A stretch of 64,000 bases of DNA. It comes from an uncultured Christensenellaceae bacterium (GTDB lineage Bacteria; Bacillota; Clostridia; Christensenellales; Borkfalkiaceae). The stretch covers positions 36,986 to 100,985 of the forward strand of contig CAJUSA010000007.1 of the NCBI GenBank assembly GCA_910589015.1. Direction: 5' to 3'. The notes beneath the pieces were generated by a model that saw nothing but the letters and a program-made list of their open reading frames with translations, had not been told where the DNA came from and did not search any database. Shown here piece by piece: positions 9,027-16,218 of this stretch (the stretch's first letter is position 1; each line of letters begins with the position of its first letter). The translations under genes were made by a program, and so were the position numbers.

Positions 9027-9121
9027 TATATAGTATTATGCCACGCATAAAACACACTATATAGTATTTTTCGGGCAAACATAACACAAGTTTAGTAAGG
9101 TATTATTTCAGACATACTATA
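9027..9121. promoter_or_regulatory. Repeated ATAGTAT motifs and promoter before rsfS
   Basis: TATATAGTATT occurs twice as a direct repeat (9027-9037, 9058-9068), 31 nt apart, and its inverse ATACTATA lies at 9114-9121. The last copy overlaps the -10 of a plausible promoter, TTTAGT (9091-9096), 18 nt, TACTAT (9115-9120). The arrangement suggests binding sites for a regulator of rsfS; no regulator is known for them. Confidence 0.4.
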
Positions 9122-9141
9122 AAAATCAGGAAGGAAAAATC

Positions 9142-9489
9142 ATGGAAAGTTACGAACTGAGCAAATTATGTTGCAAAGCGCTGTCGGCGAAAAAGGCGCA
9201 GGATATCGTGATCCTGAATGTTGCCGATCAAACGGTCGTGTGCAGTTATTTCGTGATTGCGAGCGGCAAATCTACCACGCAGGTGCGCGCGCTCGGCGAC
9301 GCAGTGGAAGAGGAAGTCAAAAAGGCGGGCATAACGCCCGTGCGTTCGGAAGGCTTGCGCGAAGGGCGTTGGGGTGTGCTCGATTTCGGCGACGTCGTCG
9401 TTCATATTTTCAACGAAGAATCGCGGCTCTTTTATTACCTCGAACGCCTGTGGGATTCCGGCTCGAACGTGGAGCGATACGAGGACTGA
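9142..9489 (+). CDS. rsfS: Ribosome silencing factor RsfS
   Basis: A 115-residue RsfS/Iojap/YbeB protein. It binds ribosomal protein L14 on the large subunit and blocks subunit joining when nutrients are short. Family blocks visible are AKKAQDIVILNV, CSYFVIASGKSTTQV, the EGLREGRWGVLDFGDVVVHIF region and the final RLFYYLERLW. Length is normal. AGGAAGG sits 8 nt before the ATG. It follows nadD-yqeK as in many Firmicutes, but 121 nt of intergenic DNA with its own candidate promoter separates them. Confidence 0.96.
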   Translation: MESYELSKLCCKALSAKKAQDIVILNVADQTVVCSYFVIASGKSTTQVRALGDAVEEEVKKAGITPVRSEGLREGRWGVLDFGDVVVHIFNEESRLFYYLERLWDSGSNVERYED

Positions 9490-9520
9490 GGTTTCGATTG
9501 GAATAAATATCACGTTGCCG

Positions 9521-9707
9521 AGATGTTTCGGCTTCGCTCAACATGACGGTGAGGCGGTGTTTCGAGGTTGCTCAACATGACGGCACGGTGCAGTTACGAC
9601 TTTGTTCAACATGACGGCGCGGACGGGTTTTTCGACGGCGCGGACGGGTTTTGCGAATGACGTGCAGGGTTTGCGAAACTGTCATTCCGAGCCTGTCGAG
9701 GAATCTC
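9521..9707. repeat. Array of interspersed elements
   Basis: Contains an inverted copy (9521-9547, AGATGTTTCGGCTTCGC to CAACATGAC), two shorter copies ending TCAACATGAC (about 9557-9581 and 9592-9614), a 20-bp direct duplication of CGACGGCGCGGACGGGTTTT (from about 9613) and a forward copy (9681-9707, GTCATTCCGAGC to GAGGAATCTC). The forward copy ends directly at the stop codon of the minus-strand membrane gene. This explains most of the rsfS downstream region. Confidence 0.8.
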
Positions 9708-9953
9708 TTATTTGAATTTGATTTCGCGTGGGGCGGTGTATTCCGACTTCACGCGTTTTTTCTTTTTTTCCACGATGTAATAAACGGGGTCGGATTTTTT
9801 CGGCTCTTTGGGCGGCTGCTCGGGCGGCAACTTTTTGTGCAGCGTACGGTAGCCGATTTTTGCGAGCACAAAGGCGTGCACGACGATGACGCAGCATAAA
9901 AAAATAATAACGGTAAAAATCAATCCCTGTCCTTGAACGGAAAGCATATTCAT
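9708..9953 (-). CDS. Small single-pass membrane protein
   Basis: An 81-residue protein with one membrane helix near the N-terminus (about 9-30, rich in Ile/Val/Cys) and a basic, proline-rich cytoplasmic tail (PPEQPPKEPKK). I do not recognise the family. The start is uncertain: on the minus strand TATAAT (9966-9961) is followed after 7 nt (GCGGGGT) by ATG at 9953, so the mRNA would be leaderless from that ATG; alternatively the ATG at 9947 could use GGGG as a Shine-Dalgarno. It diverges from the DeoC-like gene and ends at a repeat array. Confidence 0.65.
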   Translation of the reverse strand: MNMLSVQGQGLIFTVIIFLCCVIVVHAFVLAKIGYRTLHKKLPPEQPPKEPKKSDPVYYIVEKKKKRVKSEYTAPREIKFK

Positions 9954-10037
9954 ACCCCGCATTATAATACGCAAAGGTTTGTCATAAATTATAACTTTTC
10001 GGCATATTCGCGCTCATTTTCGGGAAAAATCACGGGT

Positions 10038-10799
10038 ATGGAAAATCAAGCTATATTGCCCGAAATTACGATCACGCCCGACGAGGCGGCGCAGTTCGAA
10101 GAATTCAAACGTACCCGCCGCGAAAATGAAATTGCGATCCGCTTGCAAAAGTCGGTGATCGACGCATCGCGCCGCGAAACCGACCGTTCGGCGTTGGCGC
10201 GCGCCTGTGCGCTTGCCAAAAAGTATCGCGCGAGCGCGGTGGCGGTTTCGCCCGTCAATACCGCGCTCTGCCGCAGGATTTTAGAGGACAGCGGCGTAGG
10301 CGTCATCTGCCTTACGGGCGGCACGGGCGAGAGTCTGCCCGCCGTTAAAAAAATCGAGGCGAAGAAGGCGTTTGCGTGCGGTGCGGGCGAGATCCGTATG
10401 GTATTGTGTTATTCGCACCTTGCGCTCGGCGACTTCAATTATCTCAAAAAAGAAATTAAAAAGGTGCGTAAAGCGGCGAAAAAGCGCGTGCTCACCGTCT
10501 CGCTCGAAGACCGTTCGCTCACGCGCGAAGAGGTGGCGCTCGGCGTGAGGGCGGCGCGCGAGGCGAAGGCGGACGGCGTTTGCGTGCGCGGCGAGCTTGC
10601 GCATCTTGCGGCGGCGATCGAGGGCGGCGGAGGCTTGCGCGTCGACGTTTCGGGCGTGGAAAACGCCGAACAGTTCAATTCGTTGCTCCGTGCGGGCGCG
10701 GCGCGCGCGTATACCGCACACCTCGAAACGATCGCGGAAGAGCTGTTCAGCGAGGCGTCGCGCATGCAAACGGCGAAAAATCAAGCAGACGGGAAATAA
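10038..10799 (+). CDS. DeoC-fold protein lacking the aldolase residues
   Basis: A 253-residue protein whose order of blocks follows deoxyribose-phosphate aldolase (DeoC, TIM barrel): AVSPVNTALCRRILEDS, then CLTGGTGESLPAVKKIEAK, CGAGEIRMVL, a GDFNYLKKEIKKV helix, and the C-terminal sugar-phosphate region DVSGVENAEQFNSLLRAGA. The residues that do the chemistry are changed: the Asp of DEIDMV is Arg120, the Schiff-base Lys of the KVIIET strand is Thr153, and the second Lys of the DFxKTST strand is Cys182 or Val183. It should not be an active aldolase and may bind a phosphate ligand or act as a scaffold. The start is chosen at 10038; the frame is open further upstream. Confidence 0.7.
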   Translation: MENQAILPEITITPDEAAQFEEFKRTRRENEIAIRLQKSVIDASRRETDRSALARACALAKKYRASAVAVSPVNTALCRRILEDSGVGVICLTGGTGESLPAVKKIEAKKAFACGAGEIRMVLCYSHLALGDFNYLKKEIKKVRKAAKKRVLTVSLEDRSLTREEVALGVRAAREAKADGVCVRGELAHLAAAIEGGGGLRVDVSGVENAEQFNSLLRAGAARAYTAHLETIAEELFSEASRMQTAKNQADGK

Positions 10800-10835
10800 A
10801 AATTGCCAAAATTACAAATTCCGCCCAAAATTACT

Positions 10836-10863
10836 TTGATTTTTCTCAAAAATAATGTACAAT
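10836..10863 (+). promoter_or_regulatory. Promoter of secA
   Basis: TTGATT (10836-10841), 16 nt, TACAAT (10858-10863). The predicted transcript starts about 65 nt before the secA ATG and right at a 14-codon reading frame (10872-10916). Confidence 0.65.
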
Positions 10864-10935
10864 AATAAGGTATGTTATATGCTTTGAAAAAAGCGGAAAA
10901 GAAAGTAACCGGTTAACGGATTTGCGGAGTGAAAA

Positions 10936-13872
10936 ATGGGACTGATCAGTTATCTGAAAAACGGCGACAGCCGCAGGAGTTTGAAAAAGCTCAATAAAAT
11001 GGCGGACAAGGTGGAGGCGCTCGCGCCCAAATATTCCGCCATGACCGACGCCGAACTCAAAGCGCAGACGGGAATACTGAAAGACCGTCTTAAAAACGGC
11101 GAAACGCTCGACGATATTTTGTACGACGCCTTTGCCGCCCTGCGCGAAGCGAGCGGGCGCGTGCTCGGCATGCGGCACTTCCATGTGCAGATCGTCGGCG
11201 GCATCTGCCTCTTTCAGGGGCGCATCGCCGAAATGAAGACGGGTGAAGGAAAAACGCTCGTCGCAACCCTGCCGAGCTATCTCGAAGCGCTTTCGGGCAA
11301 GGGCGTGCACGTCGTCACCGTAAACGATTATCTTGCCCGCCGCGACGCGGAATGGATGGGCAAGGTGCATAAGTTCATGGGGTTGACGGTCGGCGTCGTC
11401 GTTCCCGGCATGGAAGACGAGGACAAGCGCGCAGCTTACGCAAGCGACATCGTTTACGGCACGAACAACGAGTTCGGGTTCGATTACCTGCGCGACAACC
11501 TCAAATCCGAGCTTTCGCGCATGGTACAGCGCGAGCTGAATTTTGCCATCGTCGACGAGGTCGACTCCATTCTCATCGACGAAGCGAGAACGCCGCTCAT
11601 CATTTCGGGCAGGGGCAACCAGTCGTCCGATCTTTATGTGCGCGTCGATAAATTCGTCCGCACCCTCAAAGGCGGATTCGACGACGACCTCAAAGACGCC
11701 GAAGAGAACAGCCGCAAAAAGAAGAAGGGCGATTCGAGCGCGCAGAAGATCGCCAAAGCCGAAGAGCTTAACTGGGACTTTGTCATCGAACGCCGCGACA
11801 AACAGGTCGAACTCACCGAATACGGCGCGGAAAAAGCCGAAAAATTCTTCGGCGTCGAGAACATTGCCGACGTTGCCCACGCTTCGCTCAACCACCACAT
11901 TCAGCAGGCGCTCAAAGCGCACCACCTGTTTGCGCTCAACGAGGAATATATCATCAACGACGGCGAGATCGTCATCGTCGACGAATTTACGGGCCGTCTT
12001 ATGATCGGGCGCCGCTATTCCGACGGCCTGCATCAGGCGATCGAGGCGAAGGAAGGCGTTAAAGTGCGCGAAGAGAACAAGACCTACGCGACGATCACCT
12101 TCCAGAATTATTTCCGTCTTTATAAAAAACTTTCGGGCATGACGGGTACGGCAAAGACCGAAGAGGGCGAATTCCGCACGATCTATTCGCTCGACGTTGT
12201 GGAAATCCCCACCAACCTGCCCGTGCAGCGCGACGACATGCGCGACCGCATTTACGCTTCCGAAGAGGCAAAGAAAAAGGCGATCGTGCGCGAGATTGTC
12301 GAACGTCACGAAAAAGGACAGCCCATTCTCGTGGGTACGGTATCGGTCGATAAATCGGAAGAACTTTCGCGCCTTCTCATCCGCAACGGCGTGCAGCATA
12401 ACATTCTCAACGCGAAGAACCACGAACGCGAGGCGGAAATCGTTGCGCAGGCGGGCAGATTCGGCGCGGTGACGATCGCCACCAACATGGCGGGCCGCGG
12501 TACCGATATCCTTTTGGGCGGCAATGCGGAATATCTTGCCAAAAAACGTTTGCGCGAAGAGGGCGTCGAACACGAGCAGATCGAGCTTGCTACGAGCTAT
12601 GCCGAAGCCGACGAGGAAACGCTGAAGCTCCGCGACCGATATAACGTGCTTTATAAGTCGTTCAAGGAAAAGACCGACGAAGAGAAAAAGCGCGTCATCG
12701 AGGCGGGCGGACTTTGCATCATCGGCACCGAACGGCACGAATCGCGCCGTATCGATAACCAGTTGCGCGGCCGTGCCGGCCGTCAGGGCGACGTGGGTAC
12801 GTCGATCTTCTTCCTTTCCGTCGAGGACGATCTGATGGTGCGGTTCGGCGGCGAGCGTATGAAAAAATGGGCGATGGCGGGGCTTGGCGAAGAGGAATGC
12901 CTCGAATCGAAGATGCTCACCAACCTTGTGGAATACGCGCAGAAACAGATCGAGGGCAGAAACTTCGGTATCCGTAAAAACGTGTTGCAGTATGACGACG
13001 TTATGAACACGCAGCGCACCATTATGTACGCCGAACGCATGAAGGTCATTCGCGGCGAGAGCGTGCACGATCAGGTGTTGAAGTATATTCCCGACTTTGT
13101 GGCGGGGGTCGTGAAAGCCGCCGTGAACGTCGACGACGCGCCCGAAAAGTGGAACGAGGACGATTTGAACGCCGCGCTCGAACGCCACCTCATTCCCGAA
13201 GGTTCGGCTTTCGTCACGCGCGAAAAGCTCGAAAAGTGGGAATACGAAACGGCACTCAAAAAAATCACCGATAAAACGATTGCCTGCTACGAAGAGAAGA
13301 TCGCCCGCGTACAGGAAGAAATTCCGGGGCTGGATTTCGGCAAAATCGAACGCGATATTCTCTTGTCGCACGTCAATAATTACTGGATCGACCACATCGA
13401 CGCGATGGATCAGTTGCGTAAAGGGATTCGTCTGCGCGCCTACGGCGGACAGACCGACCCCGTTATCGCGTATAAGCAAGAGGGGTTTGCGATGTTCGAC
13501 GAGATGATCGAACTTATTCAGGAACGCACGATCCGCTTGCTTTTGAAGTGCCAGATCAAAGCCGAACCCCGTCAGGTGCAGCGCATCTTCCCCACGGGAC
13601 CGCGCGCCCGTCAGACAGTGCAGGAAGGGGCACAGCAAAGCGAAACGCCCGCCCCCGCGAAAGAGGAAAAAGAGCCTTCGGGCGGCGAAGTGCAAGCGCA
13701 GGTCGAAAATGCCGACGTGCCCAAGGAAGTGGACGTCGACAGCTTAAAGACGAGCGGTGACACAGCGTATAACCCCGCGACCGTGAAAAAGAGCAAGAAA
13801 CCGGGGCCGAACGATCCTTGCCCCTGCGGCAGCGGCTTGAAGTATAAAAAATGCTGTGGAAAACCCTTCTAA
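10936..13872 (+). CDS. secA: Preprotein translocase ATPase SecA
   Basis: The motor that pushes unfolded preproteins through SecYEG. The 978-residue protein has Walker A TGEGKTLVATLP near residue 105, the Walker B/DEAD region VDEVDSILIDEARTPLIIS near 212, the preprotein cross-linking domain, motor 2 with TNMAGRGTDILLGG and GRAGRQGD, the helical wing/scaffold domain, and a zinc-binding tail CPCGSGLKYKKCC ending at the C-terminus. It is longer than the usual 840-900 residues. The extra length is a charged insert near 255-275 and a Pro/Glu-rich linker before the zinc tail. GGAG lies 8 nt before the ATG. Confidence 0.98.
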   Translation: MGLISYLKNGDSRRSLKKLNKMADKVEALAPKYSAMTDAELKAQTGILKDRLKNGETLDDILYDAFAALREASGRVLGMRHFHVQIVGGICLFQGRIAEMKTGEGKTLVATLPSYLEALSGKGVHVVTVNDYLARRDAEWMGKVHKFMGLTVGVVVPGMEDEDKRAAYASDIVYGTNNEFGFDYLRDNLKSELSRMVQRELNFAIVDEVDSILIDEARTPLIISGRGNQSSDLYVRVDKFVRTLKGGFDDDLKDAEENSRKKKKGDSSAQKIAKAEELNWDFVIERRDKQVELTEYGAEKAEKFFGVENIADVAHASLNHHIQQALKAHHLFALNEEYIINDGEIVIVDEFTGRLMIGRRYSDGLHQAIEAKEGVKVREENKTYATITFQNYFRLYKKLSGMTGTAKTEEGEFRTIYSLDVVEIPTNLPVQRDDMRDRIYASEEAKKKAIVREIVERHEKGQPILVGTVSVDKSEELSRLLIRNGVQHNILNAKNHEREAEIVAQAGRFGAVTIATNMAGRGTDILLGGNAEYLAKKRLREEGVEHEQIELATSYAEADEETLKLRDRYNVLYKSFKEKTDEEKKRVIEAGGLCIIGTERHESRRIDNQLRGRAGRQGDVGTSIFFLSVEDDLMVRFGGERMKKWAMAGLGEEECLESKMLTNLVEYAQKQIEGRNFGIRKNVLQYDDVMNTQRTIMYAERMKVIRGESVHDQVLKYIPDFVAGVVKAAVNVDDAPEKWNEDDLNAALERHLIPEGSAFVTREKLEKWEYETALKKITDKTIACYEEKIARVQEEIPGLDFGKIERDILLSHVNNYWIDHIDAMDQLRKGIRLRAYGGQTDPVIAYKQEGFAMFDEMIELIQERTIRLLLKCQIKAEPRQVQRIFPTGPRARQTVQEGAQQSETPAPAKEEKEPSGGEVQAQVENADVPKEVDVDSLKTSGDTAYNPATVKKSKKPGPNDPCPCGSGLKYKKCCGKPF

Positions 13873-14083
13873 TGAATTTCTTTTCTCTGCGCCTTTGTTC
13901 CGCTACGCAGAACGGCGATTTACGCTTATCGCTTGCGCGATTACGCGAAATCGTGGAAGGCGTATCGTGATGAAAAGAAATTCCATTACTGCCGAGGTCG
14001 GGAAAGCTTTGCTTTCCGACGTCAGCCTCGCAGGGTCCCGCTCGGCAGAATGGTTGTGCGTTAAACAAAAAAATTGTGAAATT
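13873..14083 (+). promoter_or_regulatory. Structured 211-nt leader between secA and prfB
   Basis: Three self-complementary blocks are visible: CTGCG (13887-13891) with CGCAG (13906-13910); a strong hairpin at 13997-14020 (GTCGG-G-AAAGC with GCTTTCCGAC, one bulge); and an 8-bp outer stem CTGCCGAG (13989-13996) with CTCGGCAG (14041-14048) enclosing that hairpin. CGAGG (13993-13997) can instead pair with CCTCG (14026-14030), so two exclusive folds exist. No T-run follows, so it is not a terminator. The frame is open through it but lacks RF2 homology. Confidence 0.4.
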
Positions 14084-15181
14084 ATGTTCAAAGCAGACGA
14101 TTACAGATTAAAAATCAAGGCGTTGGAAGAAACGCTCGGCGAGGCGAAATATGCGCTTGATATCGACAATATTTCCGCGCGTTTATCCGAACTGAAAGCC
14201 GAGCAGGAAAAGCCCGAAGTGTGGCAGGATCTCGAACGCTCGACTAAGATCGGGCGCGAAATTTCCGCGATCGAGGGCAAGATCGGTTCGTACGGCAAGG
14301 GGCGCAAAGCGCTCGACGATGCGAGCGAGATTGTCGATCTCATCGAGGAAACCGAAGAAGAGGACCTCGTGCCCGAGTTGGAAAAAATGATGGCGGCGGC
14401 GGAAAAGGACATCGAAGAAATGCGTATTCGCGCGCTTTTGCGCGGAAAATACGATAATTCCAATGCGCTTTTGGCGCTTCACGCGGGCGCGGGCGGCACC
14501 GAGGCGTGCGACTGGTGCCAGATGCTCTACCGTATGTATTGCCGTTACGCCGAACAGAATGGGTTCAAAGTGACCGAAATCGACCGTCTTGCGGGCGACA
14601 GCGCGGGATTAAAATCGGTCGATTTCAAGATCGAGGGTGAAAACGCTTACGGTTACTTAAAAGCCGAAATCGGCGTACACCGCCTTGTGCGCATTTCGCC
14701 GTTCGACGCCAACAAGCGTCGCCAAACTTCGTTTGCTTCCCTCGAAGTCATGCCCGAAGCAGGCGACGACGATGAAATCGAAATCAAAGACGAGGATATC
14801 CGCATCGACGTATACCGTTCGTCGGGCGCGGGCGGACAGAAAGTCAATAAAACCGAAACGGCGATCCGCATCACGCATTTTCCCACGGGCATCGTCGTTA
14901 CCTGCCAGAACGAGCGTTCGCAGTTGCAGAATAAGGAAATGGCGTTCAAATATCTGCGTTCCAAACTGCTTGAAAAGCAGATCGAGCAGCGCCTTGCCGA
15001 CGAGGCGGCGTTAAAGGGCGAAATCAAAAAGATCGAATGGGGTTCGCAAATCCGTTCGTATGTATTCTGCCCGTATACGCTTGTAAAAGACCACCGCACG
15101 GGTTACGAAGTGGGCGATGTGCAGGCGGTCATGGACGGCGACTTGCAGGGCTTCATCATCGACTATCTCAAAAAATCGTAA
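14084..15181 (+). CDS. prfB: Peptide chain release factor 2, no programmed frameshift
   Basis: RF2 releases the peptide at UGA and UAA. The 365-residue protein carries the stop-codon tripeptide SPF in RLVRISPFDANKRR, and GGQ in SSGAGGQKVNKTETA. In most bacteria prfB has an in-frame UGA at codon 26 read by a +1 frameshift at CTT-TGA. Here codons 25-26 are CTT GAT (14156-14161), giving the same Leu-Asp without the extra T, and no AGGGGG stimulator precedes it. The start ATG at 14084 gives the family N-terminus; upstream in-frame codons are leader sequence. It is followed by tsaD after 15 nt. Confidence 0.96.
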   Translation: MFKADDYRLKIKALEETLGEAKYALDIDNISARLSELKAEQEKPEVWQDLERSTKIGREISAIEGKIGSYGKGRKALDDASEIVDLIEETEEEDLVPELEKMMAAAEKDIEEMRIRALLRGKYDNSNALLALHAGAGGTEACDWCQMLYRMYCRYAEQNGFKVTEIDRLAGDSAGLKSVDFKIEGENAYGYLKAEIGVHRLVRISPFDANKRRQTSFASLEVMPEAGDDDEIEIKDEDIRIDVYRSSGAGGQKVNKTETAIRITHFPTGIVVTCQNERSQLQNKEMAFKYLRSKLLEKQIEQRLADEAALKGEIKKIEWGSQIRSYVFCPYTLVKDHRTGYEVGDVQAVMDGDLQGFIIDYLKKS

Positions 15182-15196
15182 ACGTTTTTGAACTTT

Positions 15197-16201
15197 ATGG
15201 AACCTCTTATTTTAGGAATCGAATCTTCGTGTGACGAAACGGCTGCCGCGGTGATACGCGGCAGACGGCTTTTATCCGACGAAATCATATCTTCGGCGAC
15301 GTTGCAGGCGCAGTTCGGCGGCGTCGTGCCCGAGCTTGCCTCGCGCGCCCATACCGATGCGGTCGATCTTGTCGTGCAGCGCGCGCTCGATCGGGCGGGC
15401 GTCAAAAAAGAGGAACTTTCCGCCGTTGCCGTTACCTACGGCGCGGGGCTTTTGGGCGCGCTTCTCGTCGGGCTATCCTTTGCCAAGGGACTTGCCTACG
15501 GGCTGAATATTCCGCTCATCGGCGTAAACCATATTCGCGGACACCTTGCCGCTTGCTATTTGGAGGACGACGCGCTTGCGCCGCCCTTTCTTTCGTTGTT
15601 GGCGAGCGGCGGACATACGGCGATTTTATATTGCAAGAACGAAACCGAATACGAAGTGCTCGGCGGCACGCGCGACGACGCCGTGGGCGAGGCGTTCGAT
15701 AAGGTTGCACGCGTTTTATCGCTGCCGTATCCCGGCGGGCCGCACGTCGAAAAACTTGCGCGCGAAGGGCAGCCCGTGATTGGGTTGCCCGTCATGCTGA
15801 AAGGGGCGGGCGGCTACGATTTTTCGTACAGCGGTTTGAAAACCGCCGTCATAAATTATGTGCACACCAAAGAACAGAAGGGCGAGGAATGGAATCGTGC
15901 GGATCTTGCCGCGTCGTTTCAGCATGCCGCACTCGATATTCTGGCGCGCAAAGCCGTCGAAGGCGCGCGCGAAAAGGGTGTAAACGTCGTAACGGCGGGC
16001 GGCGGCGTGGTGGCGAACGGCTATCTGCGCGAAAAGCTGGCGCTTGCTTGCGAAAAAGCGGGGTTAAAACTCGTTCTGCCCGCAAAACACCGTTGCACCG
16101 ATAACGCCGCCATGATCGCCTGCGAGGGGCTTATTCAATACCGCGCGGGCAACTTTTCACCGCTTTCCTTAAACGCCTGCCCGAGCATTCCGCTGCGATA
16201 A
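15197..16201 (+). CDS. tsaD: tRNA N6-threonylcarbamoyladenosine synthase subunit TsaD
   Basis: Transfers the threonylcarbamoyl group to A37 of ANN-decoding tRNAs, together with TsaB and TsaE. The 334-residue ASKHA-fold protein starts LILGIESSCDETAAAV and binds iron/zinc through His112 and His116 in NHIRGH. LLASGGHTAI, the GEAFDKVAR block and the C-terminal CTDNAAMIA are also family blocks. ATG at 15197 is chosen over TTG at 15188 because the conserved N-terminus begins there; neither has a clear Shine-Dalgarno, so translation is probably coupled to prfB, whose stop is 15 nt upstream. tsaB and tsaE are not nearby. Confidence 0.96.
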   Translation: MEPLILGIESSCDETAAAVIRGRRLLSDEIISSATLQAQFGGVVPELASRAHTDAVDLVVQRALDRAGVKKEELSAVAVTYGAGLLGALLVGLSFAKGLAYGLNIPLIGVNHIRGHLAACYLEDDALAPPFLSLLASGGHTAILYCKNETEYEVLGGTRDDAVGEAFDKVARVLSLPYPGGPHVEKLAREGQPVIGLPVMLKGAGGYDFSYSGLKTAVINYVHTKEQKGEEWNRADLAASFQHAALDILARKAVEGAREKGVNVVTAGGGVVANGYLREKLALACEKAGLKLVLPAKHRCTDNAAMIACEGLIQYRAGNFSPLSLNACPSIPLR

Positions 16202-16218
16202 AATCTTCACGGAGCATT

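Noticed and set aside
10846..13695. Very long minus-strand open frame opposite secA (about 949 codons), and similar long frames opposite DUF2207 (4000-5589) and the hybrid kinase (39915-41279)
   Set aside because: They mirror the codon structure of well-supported + strand genes, have no family blocks, no ribosome binding site, and unlikely amino-acid composition (rich in His/Arg/Phe).
13856..14083. N-terminal extension of RF2 or a separate small gene between secA and prfB
   Set aside because: The frame is open but begins inside secA, has no RF2 homology, and the family start is at 14084.
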